Assembly (NCBI RefSeq): GCF_000015165.1
Contig: NC_009485.1
Span: 6,963,501 to 7,027,500, forward strand
Source: Bradyrhizobium sp. BTAi1
GTDB taxonomy: Bacteria > Pseudomonadota > Alphaproteobacteria > Rhizobiales > Xanthobacteraceae
DNA length: 64,000 nucleotides
Direction: 5' to 3'
Positions 44,675 to 53,446 of this stretch are shown here, in pieces. The notes below the pieces were generated by a model. That model worked only from the letters and a program-made list of their open reading frames with translations. It was not told where the DNA came from and ran no database searches. How positions within the stretch are numbered: the stretch's first letter is position 1; each line of letters begins with the position of its first letter. Both the position numbers and the translations under genes were made by a program.

Positions 44675-45361
44675 TCAGACCTGCTGCTCGGCCTGCAGAT
44701 TGTCGTTGAGGACCGCCTGCAGCAGCGCGGGATAGACCACGATTTCCCCGTCATATTCGATCAGGCCCGCCTTCCTGAACTTGTTCATGAAATGACTCAC
44801 GCGCGACCGCGTCGTGCCGATCATTTCCGCCATGGTCTCCTGGCTGATCTTCGGAATGATCGGCTGCGGCGTTCCGCCGCGGCCATAATTGGCCATGGTC
44901 AGGAGCAGCCGCGCCAGCCGCTGCTCGCTGCTGTGGAAGAGCTGGTCGATCAGGTCCGCTTCGAACCGGCCGATCCTGGCGAGCAGGAACGCGATGAACA
45001 TCTCCGCGAGCTCAGCGTGGCGGCGAAGCGCCGTGATTATGGTATTCCTGGCGATGGCGATGACCACGCAATCCTGCAGGGCGCAGGCCGATCCGTTGTG
45101 CAGCGCCTGCCGCGTCAGGCAGCCTTCGCCAAAGAACTGCCCGGCAGCGACGATGCCGACGACAGCTTCCTTCCCGACGTCGTTGACGACGGCGAGCTTG
45201 ATCTTTCCCTGCTGGAGAAAGAACAGCGTGTCGGCCGGATCCCCCTGGACGAAGACGCTTTGCCCCCTGGGAACCCTCAGGACCTTCTGGCCGGCACAGA
45301 TCTTGTCGAGAAAGGCCTTTGGATCAAATCTGGCGAGGTTCGAACTCGGCACAGCACCCAT
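44675..45361 (-). CDS. Crp/Fnr family transcription regulator
   Basis: 228 residues from ATG 45361 (TTG 45382 in frame upstream). Cyclic-nucleotide-binding fold (about 18-135: GQSVFVQGDPADTLFFLQQGKIKLAVV, GQFFGEGCLT) and a C-terminal winged helix (about 150-215: ISQETMAEMIGTTRSRVSHFMNKF). No N-terminal Cys cluster, so not an oxygen-sensing FNR. The RSRVSHFMNKFRKAGLI form is common in a Bradyrhizobium Crp subgroup. Divergent from a small His-rich protein gene with a 20-base palindrome between them, a candidate autoregulatory operator. Confidence 0.88.
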   Translation of the reverse strand: MGAVPSSNLARFDPKAFLDKICAGQKVLRVPRGQSVFVQGDPADTLFFLQQGKIKLAVVNDVGKEAVVGIVAAGQFFGEGCLTRQALHNGSACALQDCVVIAIARNTIITALRRHAELAEMFIAFLLARIGRFEADLIDQLFHSSEQRLARLLLTMANYGRGGTPQPIIPKISQETMAEMIGTTRSRVSHFMNKFRKAGLIEYDGEIVVYPALLQAVLNDNLQAEQQV

Positions 45362-45449
45362 CCTGGTTGATGGACATGCCAAGGTCTTACGGGGGAAACC
45401 GCCTCTCGTTTTGCGCTACATCAAATGGTGCAGCGCGGCTCGATAGAGA

Positions 45450-45469
45450 GCATGACCGCAATGTCATGC
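45450..45469. promoter_or_regulatory. 20-bp palindrome between Crp/Fnr gene and small His/Ala-rich gene
   Basis: GCATGAC-N6-GTCATGC, perfect 7-base arms. It sits 89 bases from the Crp/Fnr start and 69 bases from the small-protein start. The spacing suits a dimeric Crp-family site, but the half-site is not the classical TGTGA or TTGAT. Confidence 0.45.
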
Positions 45470-45537
45470 GGGCGCGGAACATTCTTGGCATCCCGCGGTT
45501 CGTCCTGGCTGGGGAAACGACAACCAAGGAGTTCACC

Positions 45538-45732
45538 ATGGCAAGAGACGAGCACAACAAGGCGGCCGAGCACCACGACAACGCGGCCAAGGCCCATCGT
45601 TCCGCCGCCGAGTTGCACGGCAAGGGGGATCACGCGAAGGGCAAGGAGCACGCCAGCAGCGCGAAGCAGCACTCGCAGACGGCCAGCCAGCACAGTGAGC
45701 AGGCGCACGCAAAGAGCCAACAGCAGAAGTAA
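45538..45732 (+). CDS. Small His/Ala/Lys-rich hydrophilic protein
   Basis: 64 residues from ATG 45538 with a good AAGGAG site. Composition is dominated by Ala, His, Lys, Ser and Gln (AAEHHDNAAKAHRSAAELHGKG, ASSAKQHSQTASQHSEQ), predicted helical, no Cys, no signal peptide. Small proteins like this are recurrent hypotheticals in Bradyrhizobium; a stress or metal-buffering role is only a guess. Followed by a GC-rich hairpin and divergent from the Crp/Fnr gene, which may control it. Confidence 0.75.
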   Translation: MARDEHNKAAEHHDNAAKAHRSAAELHGKGDHAKGKEHASSAKQHSQTASQHSEQAHAKSQQQK

Positions 45733-45744
45733 CGTGCCGGAAAG

Positions 45745-45764
45745 GGCCCGGGCCACCCCGGGCC
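45745..45764 (+). terminator. GC-rich hairpin after the small His-rich gene
   Basis: 8-bp stem GGCCCGGG / CCCGGGCC with a 4-base loop, starting 13 bases after the stop and followed by only two T. Likely weak terminator. The rest of the gap up to 46004 holds nothing recognisable. Confidence 0.5.
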
Positions 45765-46004
45765 TTGCCCTATTCGGTCGGGTTGAACCGGCGCGCGCAC
45801 TCGTCGACGGCAGCGATCCGTTGACGCCGAACAACGAACGTCGCGCCGCCGGCGGACGATCCATCCTTGCGCGAAGACCCATCTTTGCGATCGGTGAGAC
45901 TCGCAGCCCTCGCGCTTCGATCCGTCAACCGTGATGATCGGCCACTTGTCGTGGTTGCACGGACCAAGCTGCGTATGCATCCGGCCGAGACCGCGGCAGA
46001 TCTG

Positions 46005-46376
46005 TTACGCGATTTGCCACGCGACGTGATCGTATCGTGCTCCATCATTGACGAAGAAGTACGCAATCGCTTTGTAGCATTCTTCTAGAACTATGCACCA
46101 GGATAGGGGATGTTCGTCGACCTCCCCGTTGGAGAGTGTGTAAGCGCAGGTTCCCTGACGGTCTTGGTTACCCTTTGTCACGACGCCGCTATCACCATTG
46201 AACCGCAGATACATAAGCCAGGCGTGGCTACCATTGCGCAGCATGGCTAAGGACTGACCGTTCGGTACCGAGATCCAGAGTTCGAACTGCGGTTGCTTGT
46301 CGAAGCGATCCAGAGCAAGGCTCAGATGCTCGACAGAGGCAATCGACAAGTCAGTTCCGTTAAACGTGATCTTCAT
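46005..46376 (-). CDS. Imm1-like immunity protein (orphan)
   Basis: 123 residues from ATG 46376. The pattern MKITFNGTDLSIASVEHLSLALDRF, central SLAMLRNGSHAWLMYLRFNGDSGV and terminal AIAYFFVNDGARYDHVAWQIA matches my recollection of the Imm1 family (immunity to deaminase-type polymorphic toxins). Its start lies inside the 3' end of the IS66 tnpC frame (17-base overlap), so the insertion is immediately upstream. No toxin gene is present, suggesting an orphan left after transposition. AT-richer than surrounding genes, fitting horizontal origin. No clear ribosome site. Confidence 0.6.
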   Translation of the reverse strand: MKITFNGTDLSIASVEHLSLALDRFDKQPQFELWISVPNGQSLAMLRNGSHAWLMYLRFNGDSGVVTKGNQDRQGTCAYTLSNGEVDEHPLSWCIVLEECYKAIAYFFVNDGARYDHVAWQIA

Positions 46377-48012
46377 CTGAGCGGGCAGCGGCGACAAGGG
46401 TTCTGGGTTTTGACCAATTCCACGGCAGCAGCTCGTCGAGCCTCGACGCCGGATGATCATTGATCCGCAGCAGCACGTCGGTCAACCAGGCCAGCGGATC
46501 GAGATCGTTGAGCTTGGCGGTCTGGATCAGGGTGTAGATGGCGGCGGCACGGCGGCCGCCATCGTCGGAGCCGGCGAAGGTCCAGTTCTTGCGGCCGACG
46601 GCTACGGCGCGCAGTTCGCGTTCGGCGGCATTGTTGGTCATGCACAGGCGACCATCGTCGATGAAGCGTGTGAACACCTGCCAGCGCTTGAGACTGTAGT
46701 CGATCGCCTTGGCGGTCTCGCTCTTGCCGGAGAGCTTGGCGCGGCGGTCGCGCAGGAAGGCGTGAAGCTCATCGACTAGCGGGCGGCTGCGTGCGTCGCG
46801 CACGGCTTTGCGCTCGTGGGCTGGCAGACCGTTGATCTCGCGTTCGATCGCAAACAGCGCGTCGATCTTCGCGATCGCCTCGATCGCGATCGGCGCTTTC
46901 TTCAGCCGCGCGATCTCGAAGAACTTGCGCCGTGCATGCGCCCAGCAGCCGACCTCGATGATCGGGCCCGGCTTGCGCGAGGCCTCGTAGAGGCGGTTGA
47001 AGCCGGCATAGGCGTCCGCCTGCATCGGTCCGGCATAGCCGGCAAGATGCGTCTCGGGATGCGCACCGGAGCGGTCAGGCGAGTAGAAGAACAAGGCTGC
47101 CGGCGGCGCGTGCCCGGCAAAGGGACGATCGTCGCGGACATAGGTCCAAACGCGCCCCGTGCGCGTTTTGCCCTTGGCCAGAACCGGCACCGTGGTGTCG
47201 TCGACGTGGAGACGCTCGCCTGCAAGTACGTGCGTCTTGATCGCCTCGACCAGCGGCATCAAGGTCGCAGCTGCCGCGCCGACCCAGTCGGCCAGCGTGG
47301 AGACATCGAGCGCCACGCCCTCATGCGCATAGGTCGTGCTCTGCCGATTGAGCGGCAGGTGCAGTCCGTATTTGGCGAATAGGATGTGCGCCAGCAGGCG
47401 CGGCCCCGCGCGTCCACGTGAGATCGGGTGGAACGGCGCCGGAGGCTGCGTGATCGCCTCGCAGGCACGACAGGAGAACTTCTCTCGGACGTGCTGGATC
47501 ACCTTCCACTGTCGTGGAACGAGCTCCAGCGTCTCCGTGACGTCCTCGCCGATCTTGCGCAGCCTGTCGCCACCGCAGCACGGGCAATGGGCCGGTGCAG
47601 GATGCACGATGCGCTCGCGCGGTAAGTGCTCGGGCAGCGGCCGCCGCGCCGGCTGCCGGCGCTCGAACGGGCGCACGTCGATCTTCTCGGCCTTGGCTCG
47701 TTCGGCTGCCATTTGCGCCGCAGCTTCTGCCTCGGCCGCATCCTCTTCGAGATCGGCAAGTTCGAGTTCGAGCTGCTCAAGCACCGATGCACGTTCTGAC
47801 GAGGGCCCGAACTGCTCGTGCTTGAGCTTGGCGATCGTGAACTTCATCTGCTCGATCAGCAGCGTGCGGGAGCGGACCTCGGCTTCGAGATTGCGCGCCT
47901 TGGCTTCTGCCGCGAGCTGGGCTGCCGTCGCCTCGGTGAGCGCCGCCTGGCCAGCGAGCACCAGCGCCTTCAGCGTCGCGACATCATCGGGGAGCGAATC
48001 GGCTGTGATCAT
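46360..48012 (-). CDS. tnpC: IS66 transposase TnpC
   Basis: 550 residues from ATG 48012. N-terminal Ala/Glu-rich leucine-zipper region (about 20-100), zinc-finger-like HCPCCGG and FSCRACE (about 150-190), and DDE domain with LHVDDTTVPVL (first Asp), MQADAYAGFN (second Asp) and TNNAAERELRA (Glu). The C-terminus LLPWNW is followed by an unusual extension of about 20 residues reading toward the Imm1-like gene, suggesting the normal stop and terminal repeat were lost. Confidence 0.92.
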   Translation of the reverse strand: MITADSLPDDVATLKALVLAGQAALTEATAAQLAAEAKARNLEAEVRSRTLLIEQMKFTIAKLKHEQFGPSSERASVLEQLELELADLEEDAAEAEAAAQMAAERAKAEKIDVRPFERRQPARRPLPEHLPRERIVHPAPAHCPCCGGDRLRKIGEDVTETLELVPRQWKVIQHVREKFSCRACEAITQPPAPFHPISRGRAGPRLLAHILFAKYGLHLPLNRQSTTYAHEGVALDVSTLADWVGAAAATLMPLVEAIKTHVLAGERLHVDDTTVPVLAKGKTRTGRVWTYVRDDRPFAGHAPPAALFFYSPDRSGAHPETHLAGYAGPMQADAYAGFNRLYEASRKPGPIIEVGCWAHARRKFFEIARLKKAPIAIEAIAKIDALFAIEREINGLPAHERKAVRDARSRPLVDELHAFLRDRRAKLSGKSETAKAIDYSLKRWQVFTRFIDDGRLCMTNNAAERELRAVAVGRKNWTFAGSDDGGRRAAAIYTLIQTAKLNDLDPLAWLTDVLLRINDHPASRLDELLPWNWSKPRTLVAAARSDEDHV

Positions 48013-48071
48013 CGACAGGGATGGAATCACAGCTCCGCCCGGCACGCATCAGTGCCGTTACGTTCGAGCGC

Positions 48072-48422
48072 TCAACCAACAGCTTCCGGGCGCCACGTCC
48101 GCTGCGGATGCCGCCAGTCGATGCCTTCAAGCAGATAGCCGAGCTGGGCCGGCGTGATCGTCACCGCTCCGTCCACAGCCTGTGGCCAGATGAAGCGGCC
48201 GCGCTCCAGCCGCTTGGCGAACAGGCACATGCCCTGACCGTCGTGCCACAGCACCTTGATCAGGCCGCCGCTGCGGCCGCGGAACACGAACAGATGACCG
48301 CCATGCGGATCGCGCTTCAAGGTCTCCTGCACCAGCAGCGCCAGGCCGTCGAGGCCCTTGCGCATGTCGGTATGGCCGGTCGCCAACCAGACCTGGGTCC
48401 CGGAGGGGATCGGGATCGTCAT
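48072..48422 (-). CDS. tnpB: IS66 accessory protein TnpB
   Basis: 116 residues, standard IS66 Orf2: VWLATGHTDMRKGLDGLALLVQ, GGHLFVFRGRSGGLIKVLWHDGQG, RLERGRFIWP. Intact. Its start overlaps the tnpA stop by four bases (ATGA), typical of the family. Confidence 0.93.
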   Translation of the reverse strand: MTIPIPSGTQVWLATGHTDMRKGLDGLALLVQETLKRDPHGGHLFVFRGRSGGLIKVLWHDGQGMCLFAKRLERGRFIWPQAVDGAVTITPAQLGYLLEGIDWRHPQRTWRPEAVG

Positions 48423-48718
48423 CGCGAGCCCGCTCGGAGTGCCGTGATCACCGCCGTCACCGTCGCAGCATCCGCCGCGCCGCTGACGCGGATCTTGGTC
48501 TCAGTCCCGATCTCGACTTCGATAAGCCCCTGCGTCGGAGCGGCCGCAGCGTGAGGATCGGCTGCAATCTTCACAGCGGCGAAGCCGAGGGCAGCAGCCT
48601 CCTTGCCGCAAAGCTGCTGGCGCCAGCGGAACACCTGGCTGGAATGCACACCGAACGCCCGCGCCACACCCAGGATTGTCGCTCCCGGCTGCAGCGCGGC
48701 AGCGACGTCCGCCGAAGA
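48419..48718 (-). pseudogene. tnpA: IS66 TnpA, N-terminal truncation
   Basis: Remaining frame reads DVAAALQPGATILGVARAFG then HSSQVFRWRQQL, i.e. the second half of the HTH_Tnp_1 domain plus the C-terminal region; the N-terminal HTH start (about 30-40 residues) is missing and a TGA lies at 48721-48719. An internal GTG at 48667 would give only an 82-residue product. Most likely a breakpoint at this end of the element. Confidence 0.8.
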
Positions 48719-48850
48719 TCACTGGATTATGCGTCTAATCTCTTGAATGTTCGAACCACCGATTGACCACCGCTACACCGTGAACGAACGTGGAAGCTCG
48801 TTAGTCAACGCCACGAAAAACGTCAATGTTCTCCGAGACCTTCGAGCAAG

Positions 48851-48903
48851 CAGGCCCGCTCATAACGGTCTGGTTTCAAGTTCGAGTCCCTGCAGGCCCG
48901 CCA
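48851..48903 (+). other. Degenerate 3' half of a tRNA gene with CAT anticodon loop
   Basis: Contains an anticodon-loop-like CGCTCATAACG, a T-loop GTTCGAG and a terminal CCCGCCA, spaced as in an alphaproteobacterial tRNA-Met/Ile2(CAT). The T-stem does not pair (only 1 of 5 Watson-Crick) and there is no 5' half, so it is not functional. A second such remnant aligns without gaps at 63101-63153. Surrounding 48719-49181 has no gene. Confidence 0.55.
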
Positions 48904-49181
48904 GCGATTTCAACGGCTTGCTGGCTTTTAATTTGGCGCGGCCGCCTCGTCGCACCAGATGCGTCCAATTTTCGTCGTGTGGGGCCGCAAAGCTCAGCGA
49001 CCACCGGCTCGCGCTGCTTCGAGATACGATCGTATCATATTGAGTGATGATGCATAATCCAGCGCAAGCGTTCCGGCCACCGTCGCCTGACCAGCCCGGC
49101 TCTCGCCGCTGAATACCTCGATCCGCCTGGGTGGCGACTTGGATGGTGCAACCGGAAAGGTTCGACCTGCGCAACCTGGCG

Positions 49182-50912
49182 TCAGAACAGCAACACGCCA
49201 TCGTCTGCTTCGACCTCATCGACGTCTTGCGAGGGCGCACTCGTAACTAGGCCGAAGCTGCTCAGGAACCTCCGGTGAACTTCGCGCTCCCGCTCCATCG
49301 TATAACGGCCAACGGCATCGTCGAAGGCTGCCTGGTCGCTCGCCGTAGGCAAGGCGCCTTGCGCGCTCACACTGCTTGCGTTCAATTGCGCGGCAACACT
49401 GGACAATTTGGCCGTGCTCTCGTCGAGATGGGATATCAGCTGCCGAACCGATCCCATGAGCTCCTCGAATTCGGCGCCCTCGCGGATCAGGCGGTCGACT
49501 ATCATCCCGAGACGTGCATTTCCGGACTCGACCCCATTTATCGCATCGAGGATCGCCGGCTCCAGCCCGGCGAGTTGGGCAGGCTCGCCTTCGAGGCGAA
49601 GCGCTCGGAGCTCGAGTGCCAGGGTTTCGATGACTTCGAGGGCCATCTTGAGCCGGCCGGCGCCAGCGGCAACCAAATCGGCCGTAGCCCTGAGTTCGTT
49701 TGCGATCACGACGAAAGCACTACCTCTGCTACCAAGGTGACCCGCCTTGAGGCTCGCATTCATACCGATCAAGGTAATATCGAGGACGGCCTCCAGCAGA
49801 GCTGCAACGGCGACGCGAAAGCGGCCCAGCAGCTCCTCGACCATGAGGAGTGCGTCGTCGACCGATGTGCCCGCTCGTTCGCAAGTGGCAATGAGGGTCG
49901 AGGCCTGCGCCAGCACCTGTTTGGTACGGGCAAGAACGGATACGGCATCATCGCCCTGATCACCATAGAGCGACCTGCCTTGGCCAATCACGCCGGTCGC
50001 ATCGCTCAGAATGCTCGACAGCGCGTGCAAGATCGCCGCGGTATCGTTCTGCAGCTCGCGCTTCGCGTCATCCAGCTGCATCGATTGCAGACGGCACAGA
50101 AGGGTTGGCAGCGTCGCCAGGTCGCGGCGCGATTCCGGATCCGTAACTCCTCGTTCACGGCCGGCAAGTTCGAGTCCCCAACGGATGTGCTCCAGCCGTT
50201 GCCGCGTGCTGTCTCCGGCCTGAAGCGAGACGATCGAACGAGCGACGGCCTGGGCGATCTTCTGCGTACTCCCGCCTGCCGACTCCGTAAGCTTAAGGCT
50301 GTTGCCCCGCCGCTCGTGCATGACGGAGTAAGCGGCGATCAGCTCTTCCCCGGTCGCGAGAAGCTGGGTGCGGTAGCGCTGGTCGAAATCACTCTGCCGA
50401 TCGAGAGCGGCCTCGACCGCCTTTGCGAGCAGGTCTTGATCCCGCGCGCAGGCGTCGAGCAATTGCTTCACCGAGCCCGCGATCTCATGCGCCTGCCGCG
50501 TAAAGGCAAGGAAGTTGTCCCGGTCTCCCTCCAGCGATGCGGCCTCGATGCGCGCGCTCCGCGCGATGATCGAGATAGTCTGGACATGCTTGAACAGAGT
50601 CTTGAGTTGGCCCGCCGCCTCGGCCGCGCTTTGCCGGAGGCGGCCGAGCAGCGCCGTCTCAGCTGGCAACGCCTGCGCGAGACGATCGAGTCGGTTGGCG
50701 ATGTCACGAACGGCACTCGACGCCTGCTCGATCTCGGTGCCCGACATTCCGTTGGCCAGCGCTGCCAGATCGTGATTCAGCTCCTGAAAGATCGCTTGTC
50801 CGCGGCCGAGCCGCTGTCCCGCCTGCAAGAAGGTTTCTTCGATGTACGACGAGATGTCATCGATCGCGGCGAGGGACGTTCTGATCGCTTCCCGTAGGCA
50901 AGTTTCGGCCAT
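49182..50912 (-). CDS. Divergent soluble MCP-like signalling protein
   Basis: 576 residues from ATG 50912 (GTG 50915 adjacent). Entirely helical, no membrane segment, no HAMP and no sensor domain. Near residues 385-415 the string LIGMNASLKAGHLGSRGSAFVVIANELR aligns with the MCP hairpin tip (LALNAAIEAARAGExGxGFAVVAxEVR), but the Glu and Arg of EAAR are replaced (LKAGH). Ends in an acidic tail. Last gene of the che operon, seven bases after cheB. It may be a cytosolic partner or decoy for CheA/CheW; function unproven. Confidence 0.78.
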   Translation of the reverse strand: MAETCLREAIRTSLAAIDDISSYIEETFLQAGQRLGRGQAIFQELNHDLAALANGMSGTEIEQASSAVRDIANRLDRLAQALPAETALLGRLRQSAAEAAGQLKTLFKHVQTISIIARSARIEAASLEGDRDNFLAFTRQAHEIAGSVKQLLDACARDQDLLAKAVEAALDRQSDFDQRYRTQLLATGEELIAAYSVMHERRGNSLKLTESAGGSTQKIAQAVARSIVSLQAGDSTRQRLEHIRWGLELAGRERGVTDPESRRDLATLPTLLCRLQSMQLDDAKRELQNDTAAILHALSSILSDATGVIGQGRSLYGDQGDDAVSVLARTKQVLAQASTLIATCERAGTSVDDALLMVEELLGRFRVAVAALLEAVLDITLIGMNASLKAGHLGSRGSAFVVIANELRATADLVAAGAGRLKMALEVIETLALELRALRLEGEPAQLAGLEPAILDAINGVESGNARLGMIVDRLIREGAEFEELMGSVRQLISHLDESTAKLSSVAAQLNASSVSAQGALPTASDQAAFDDAVGRYTMEREREVHRRFLSSFGLVTSAPSQDVDEVEADDGVLLF

Positions 50913-50919
50913 CACGGAC

Positions 50920-52014
50920 CTAATCCGCCAAGAGCGGCTGTCCCGCCTGAGACCAGAGCATGATCTCGCGCGGGATCTGGTTCAACGAGACCACTTTCTC
51001 AACGGCGCCACGGGCGATCGCCTCCTTAGGCATACCGAACACGACGCAGCTTTCCTCATCCTGCGCCCGCGTTGCCGCGCCCAGCTTGCGCATCTCCAGA
51101 AGTCCCCGCGCCCCATCGTCACCCATGCCTGTCATGATGATGCCCAGTGCGTTACTGCCGGCATGTTGCGCGGCTGAGCGGAACAGCACGTCGGCCGATG
51201 GACGATGCCGCGACACAGGCGGACCGTCCTTGATCGCAATGACATAGCGCGCCCCCATGCGCTGCAGCAGCATGTGACGAGCACCCGGCGCGATATAGGC
51301 ACACCCCTGTTGCACCGGCTCGCCATCTTCTGCCTCCTTGACCTGGATCCGGCAGATGCCGTTCAGCCGCCGCGCAAACGCGGCCGTGAAACCCGGCGGC
51401 ATGTGCTGCACGATCAAGACGCCGGGGCAATTCGGCGGCAGCACCTCGAGCACCTCATTCAGCGCCTCTGTCCCTCCGGTCGAGACGCCGATGCAAACGA
51501 TGCGTTCCGTCTTACGATGCCCGCGTCCCTCGATGGGCGGCGGGATGATGGCATCCGCCGTCAGCCTCTTCTCGACGACGGTCTTTCGCTGCGGTCGCCA
51601 TCGCACCTTCGCGCCGGCTGCCGACTTGACAGCATCGCGCAGCCGGGTGGAGCATTCGAGCAACGCCTGACGCGTGTCGATGCGCGGCTTGGGAATGATG
51701 TCGACCGCGCCGGCCTCGAATGCCTCGAACATCAGTTCCGAGCCTTCGTCGGTCAGCGACGAGCAGATGATGACGGGAATCGGATGCTGCGCCATGATCT
51801 TGCGAAGGAACGTGATGCCGTCCATGCGCGGCATGTTGATGTCGAGCAGGATCACGTCAGGCAATTGAGCCTCCAGGCGCCGCGCGGCCGCATACGGGTC
51901 GGAGGCCGTAGCCATGATCTCAATCTCGGGATCCTCTCCCAGGATCGCCGTCAGAATCTGGCGGACCGACGCCGAGTCGTCCACGATCAGCACGCGAACT
52001 TTCTGCCTTGCCAT
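50920..52014 (-). CDS. cheB: CheB protein-glutamate methylesterase
   Basis: 364 residues from ATG 52014. Receiver domain (1-125; VDDSASVRQ, phospho-acceptor Asp58 in LLDINMP, KPRID) plus methylesterase domain with the catalytic triad Ser in GVSTGGTEAL, His in QHMPPGFT and Asp in GMGDDGARG. Removes methyl groups from MCPs. Sits 17 bases after cheR in the operon. Confidence 0.95.
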   Translation of the reverse strand: MARQKVRVLIVDDSASVRQILTAILGEDPEIEIMATASDPYAAARRLEAQLPDVILLDINMPRMDGITFLRKIMAQHPIPVIICSSLTDEGSELMFEAFEAGAVDIIPKPRIDTRQALLECSTRLRDAVKSAAGAKVRWRPQRKTVVEKRLTADAIIPPPIEGRGHRKTERIVCIGVSTGGTEALNEVLEVLPPNCPGVLIVQHMPPGFTAAFARRLNGICRIQVKEAEDGEPVQQGCAYIAPGARHMLLQRMGARYVIAIKDGPPVSRHRPSADVLFRSAAQHAGSNALGIIMTGMGDDGARGLLEMRKLGAATRAQDEESCVVFGMPKEAIARGAVEKVVSLNQIPREIMLWSQAGQPLLAD

Positions 52015-52031
52015 CGTGCCGAGTTCCGCTG

Positions 52032-52889
52032 CTAGACTTTGAAGATCGTCGGCTGCACCTGCTTCAAGCCGGGTACAACGCTGTGAATCATCGATTCGGA
52101 GTGTCCAACCATGAGATAGCCACCCGGCCGGAGGTGCGTGCACAGACGCTCGATGACCTTCCGCTGCGTTTCGCGCTCGAAATAGATCAGCACGTTGCGG
52201 CAAAAGATCATGTCGACGTCGCGGTCGACCGGGTAGCTGGGCTCCATGAGATTCATGCGCATGAACCCGGTGAGGCGGCGCAGCTCGGGCACGACACGCA
52301 CCTGATCGCTCTCGCGGTTTCGCGACATCATGAAGTACCGCTTGATGAAATCCGGCGGCACCGGTGCCAGCACGTCGGTCGTATAGATCGCGGTCCTCGC
52401 TGCATGCAGCACGACGTTGGAGATGTCGGTGCCCAGGATCCGGAAGCCGAATCGCGATCCTCTCCGGTTCATGTCGTCGAGCACCATGGCGGCGGTGTAC
52501 GCCTCCATGCCGGTGGAGCAGGCCGAGCTCCAGATCTTCAGATCGGCGCGACCGCGAGAATTCAGGAGCTCCGGAACGGCGACCTCGCGCATGAAATTGA
52601 AATGTGACGGCTCTCGAAAGAAATCCGTCTTGTTGGTGGTCACGACATCGATGAGATGCGCGATCTCGTCCTCGAACCGGCCGTCATGAAACAGATTATC
52701 GACATATTCGTTCAGACAGGAGTAGTTCAGCGCGCGAACACGCTTGTGCAGCCGCCCCTCGACCATCAGCCGCTTGGCCGCCGGCAGCTTGATTCCGACC
52801 TGTCCCTCGATCAGCTTTGAGATGGTTTTGAAATGACGTTCTGAAAGATGCAACGCACTCTCCGGCACAGCCGAGCTCCGGACGCTCAA
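52032..52889 (-). CDS. cheR: CheR MCP methyltransferase
   Basis: 285 residues from TTG 52889, whose TTGA overlaps the cheW stop, which supports this unusual start. N-terminal four-helix domain (LSERHFKTISKLIEGQVGIKL), then a SAM-binding domain with IWSSACSTGMEAYTAAM, FGFRILGTDIS and DMIFCRNVLIYF. It methylates MCP glutamates. The three MCPs here lack the WxxF pentapeptide for CheR docking. Confidence 0.94.
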   Translation of the reverse strand: MSVRSSAVPESALHLSERHFKTISKLIEGQVGIKLPAAKRLMVEGRLHKRVRALNYSCLNEYVDNLFHDGRFEDEIAHLIDVVTTNKTDFFREPSHFNFMREVAVPELLNSRGRADLKIWSSACSTGMEAYTAAMVLDDMNRRGSRFGFRILGTDISNVVLHAARTAIYTTDVLAPVPPDFIKRYFMMSRNRESDQVRVVPELRRLTGFMRMNLMEPSYPVDRDVDMIFCRNVLIYFERETQRKVIERLCTHLRPGGYLMVGHSESMIHSVVPGLKQVQPTIFKV

Positions 52890-53383
52890 GCCGCAGCAGC
52901 GGCGGCCGGCGCCGCCGCGGCTGACGGCATCCCCGAGGGCATCCCCTCATGGGCCATCAGACGGATGAGATCGAAAATGATGACGAACTTTTCGCCTTTA
53001 CGTCCGATGCCTGCGATGTAGTCGGACTTCCAGCGTCCGCCGACATCGGGCACCGCTTCCATTGTGCGATCGTCGATATCGGTGACTTCATAGACGCAAT
53101 CCGCGACAAACCCGACACCGACGATGCGGTTCTCGAACGCCACATCGAGAATGATGATCCGCGTGGCATCGGTGGCGGGCGCGCTGGGCAAGTCGAGCTT
53201 CAGGCGCAGATCGACGATGGGATAGCCGCTGCCGCGCACGTCGATCATCCCGAGCAGGAATGCGGGCGCATGCGGCAGACGGCAGATCGGCCGCATGTCC
53301 AGGATCTCGCGTACGTTGCGAATGCTGATGCCGAATGTCTCGCCGTCGAGACCGAGCGTCAGATATTGCGTCGATTCGGCCAT
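52886..53383 (-). CDS. cheW: CheW coupling protein (first of two)
   Basis: 165 residues. CheW fold: YLTLGLDGETFGISIRNVREIL, RLPHAPAFLLGMIDVRG, YPIVDLRLKLDL, ending in a poly-Ala tail (AAAAPAAAAAA). Couples MCPs to CheA. A second CheW lies between cheA and the MCP genes. The two proteins are clearly diverged, so they may serve different receptors. Confidence 0.92.
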   Translation of the reverse strand: MAESTQYLTLGLDGETFGISIRNVREILDMRPICRLPHAPAFLLGMIDVRGSGYPIVDLRLKLDLPSAPATDATRIIILDVAFENRIVGVGFVADCVYEVTDIDDRTMEAVPDVGGRWKSDYIAGIGRKGEKFVIIFDLIRLMAHEGMPSGMPSAAAAPAAAAAA

Positions 53384-53446
53384 GTCGTTCTTTCCGAGCA
53401 GTAAGGGTTCGTCGTCCGGCGCGGCCGTCCCGCGGCCGCCCGCGTG

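Larger units (their letters stand above)
46360..48718 (-). mobile_element. IS66-family insertion sequence, 5'-truncated
   Basis: Carries tnpC, tnpB and the 3' part of tnpA in the usual order. tnpA is cut at its 5' side (in-frame stop at 48719-48721), and no clear IS66 terminal inverted repeat (GTAAGC type) was found near either end, so the element is probably defective. Bounds given are those of the reading frames, not verified ends. Confidence 0.8.

Noticed and set aside
48851..48903. Functional tRNA gene
   Set aside because: Only the 3' half is present, the T-stem does not pair, and there is no D-arm or 5' acceptor strand.
52032..52889. CheR motif STGMEAY as an unusual SAM-site mutation
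   Set aside because: Related alphaproteobacterial CheR proteins use STGQEAY-like variants, so this is ordinary divergence.
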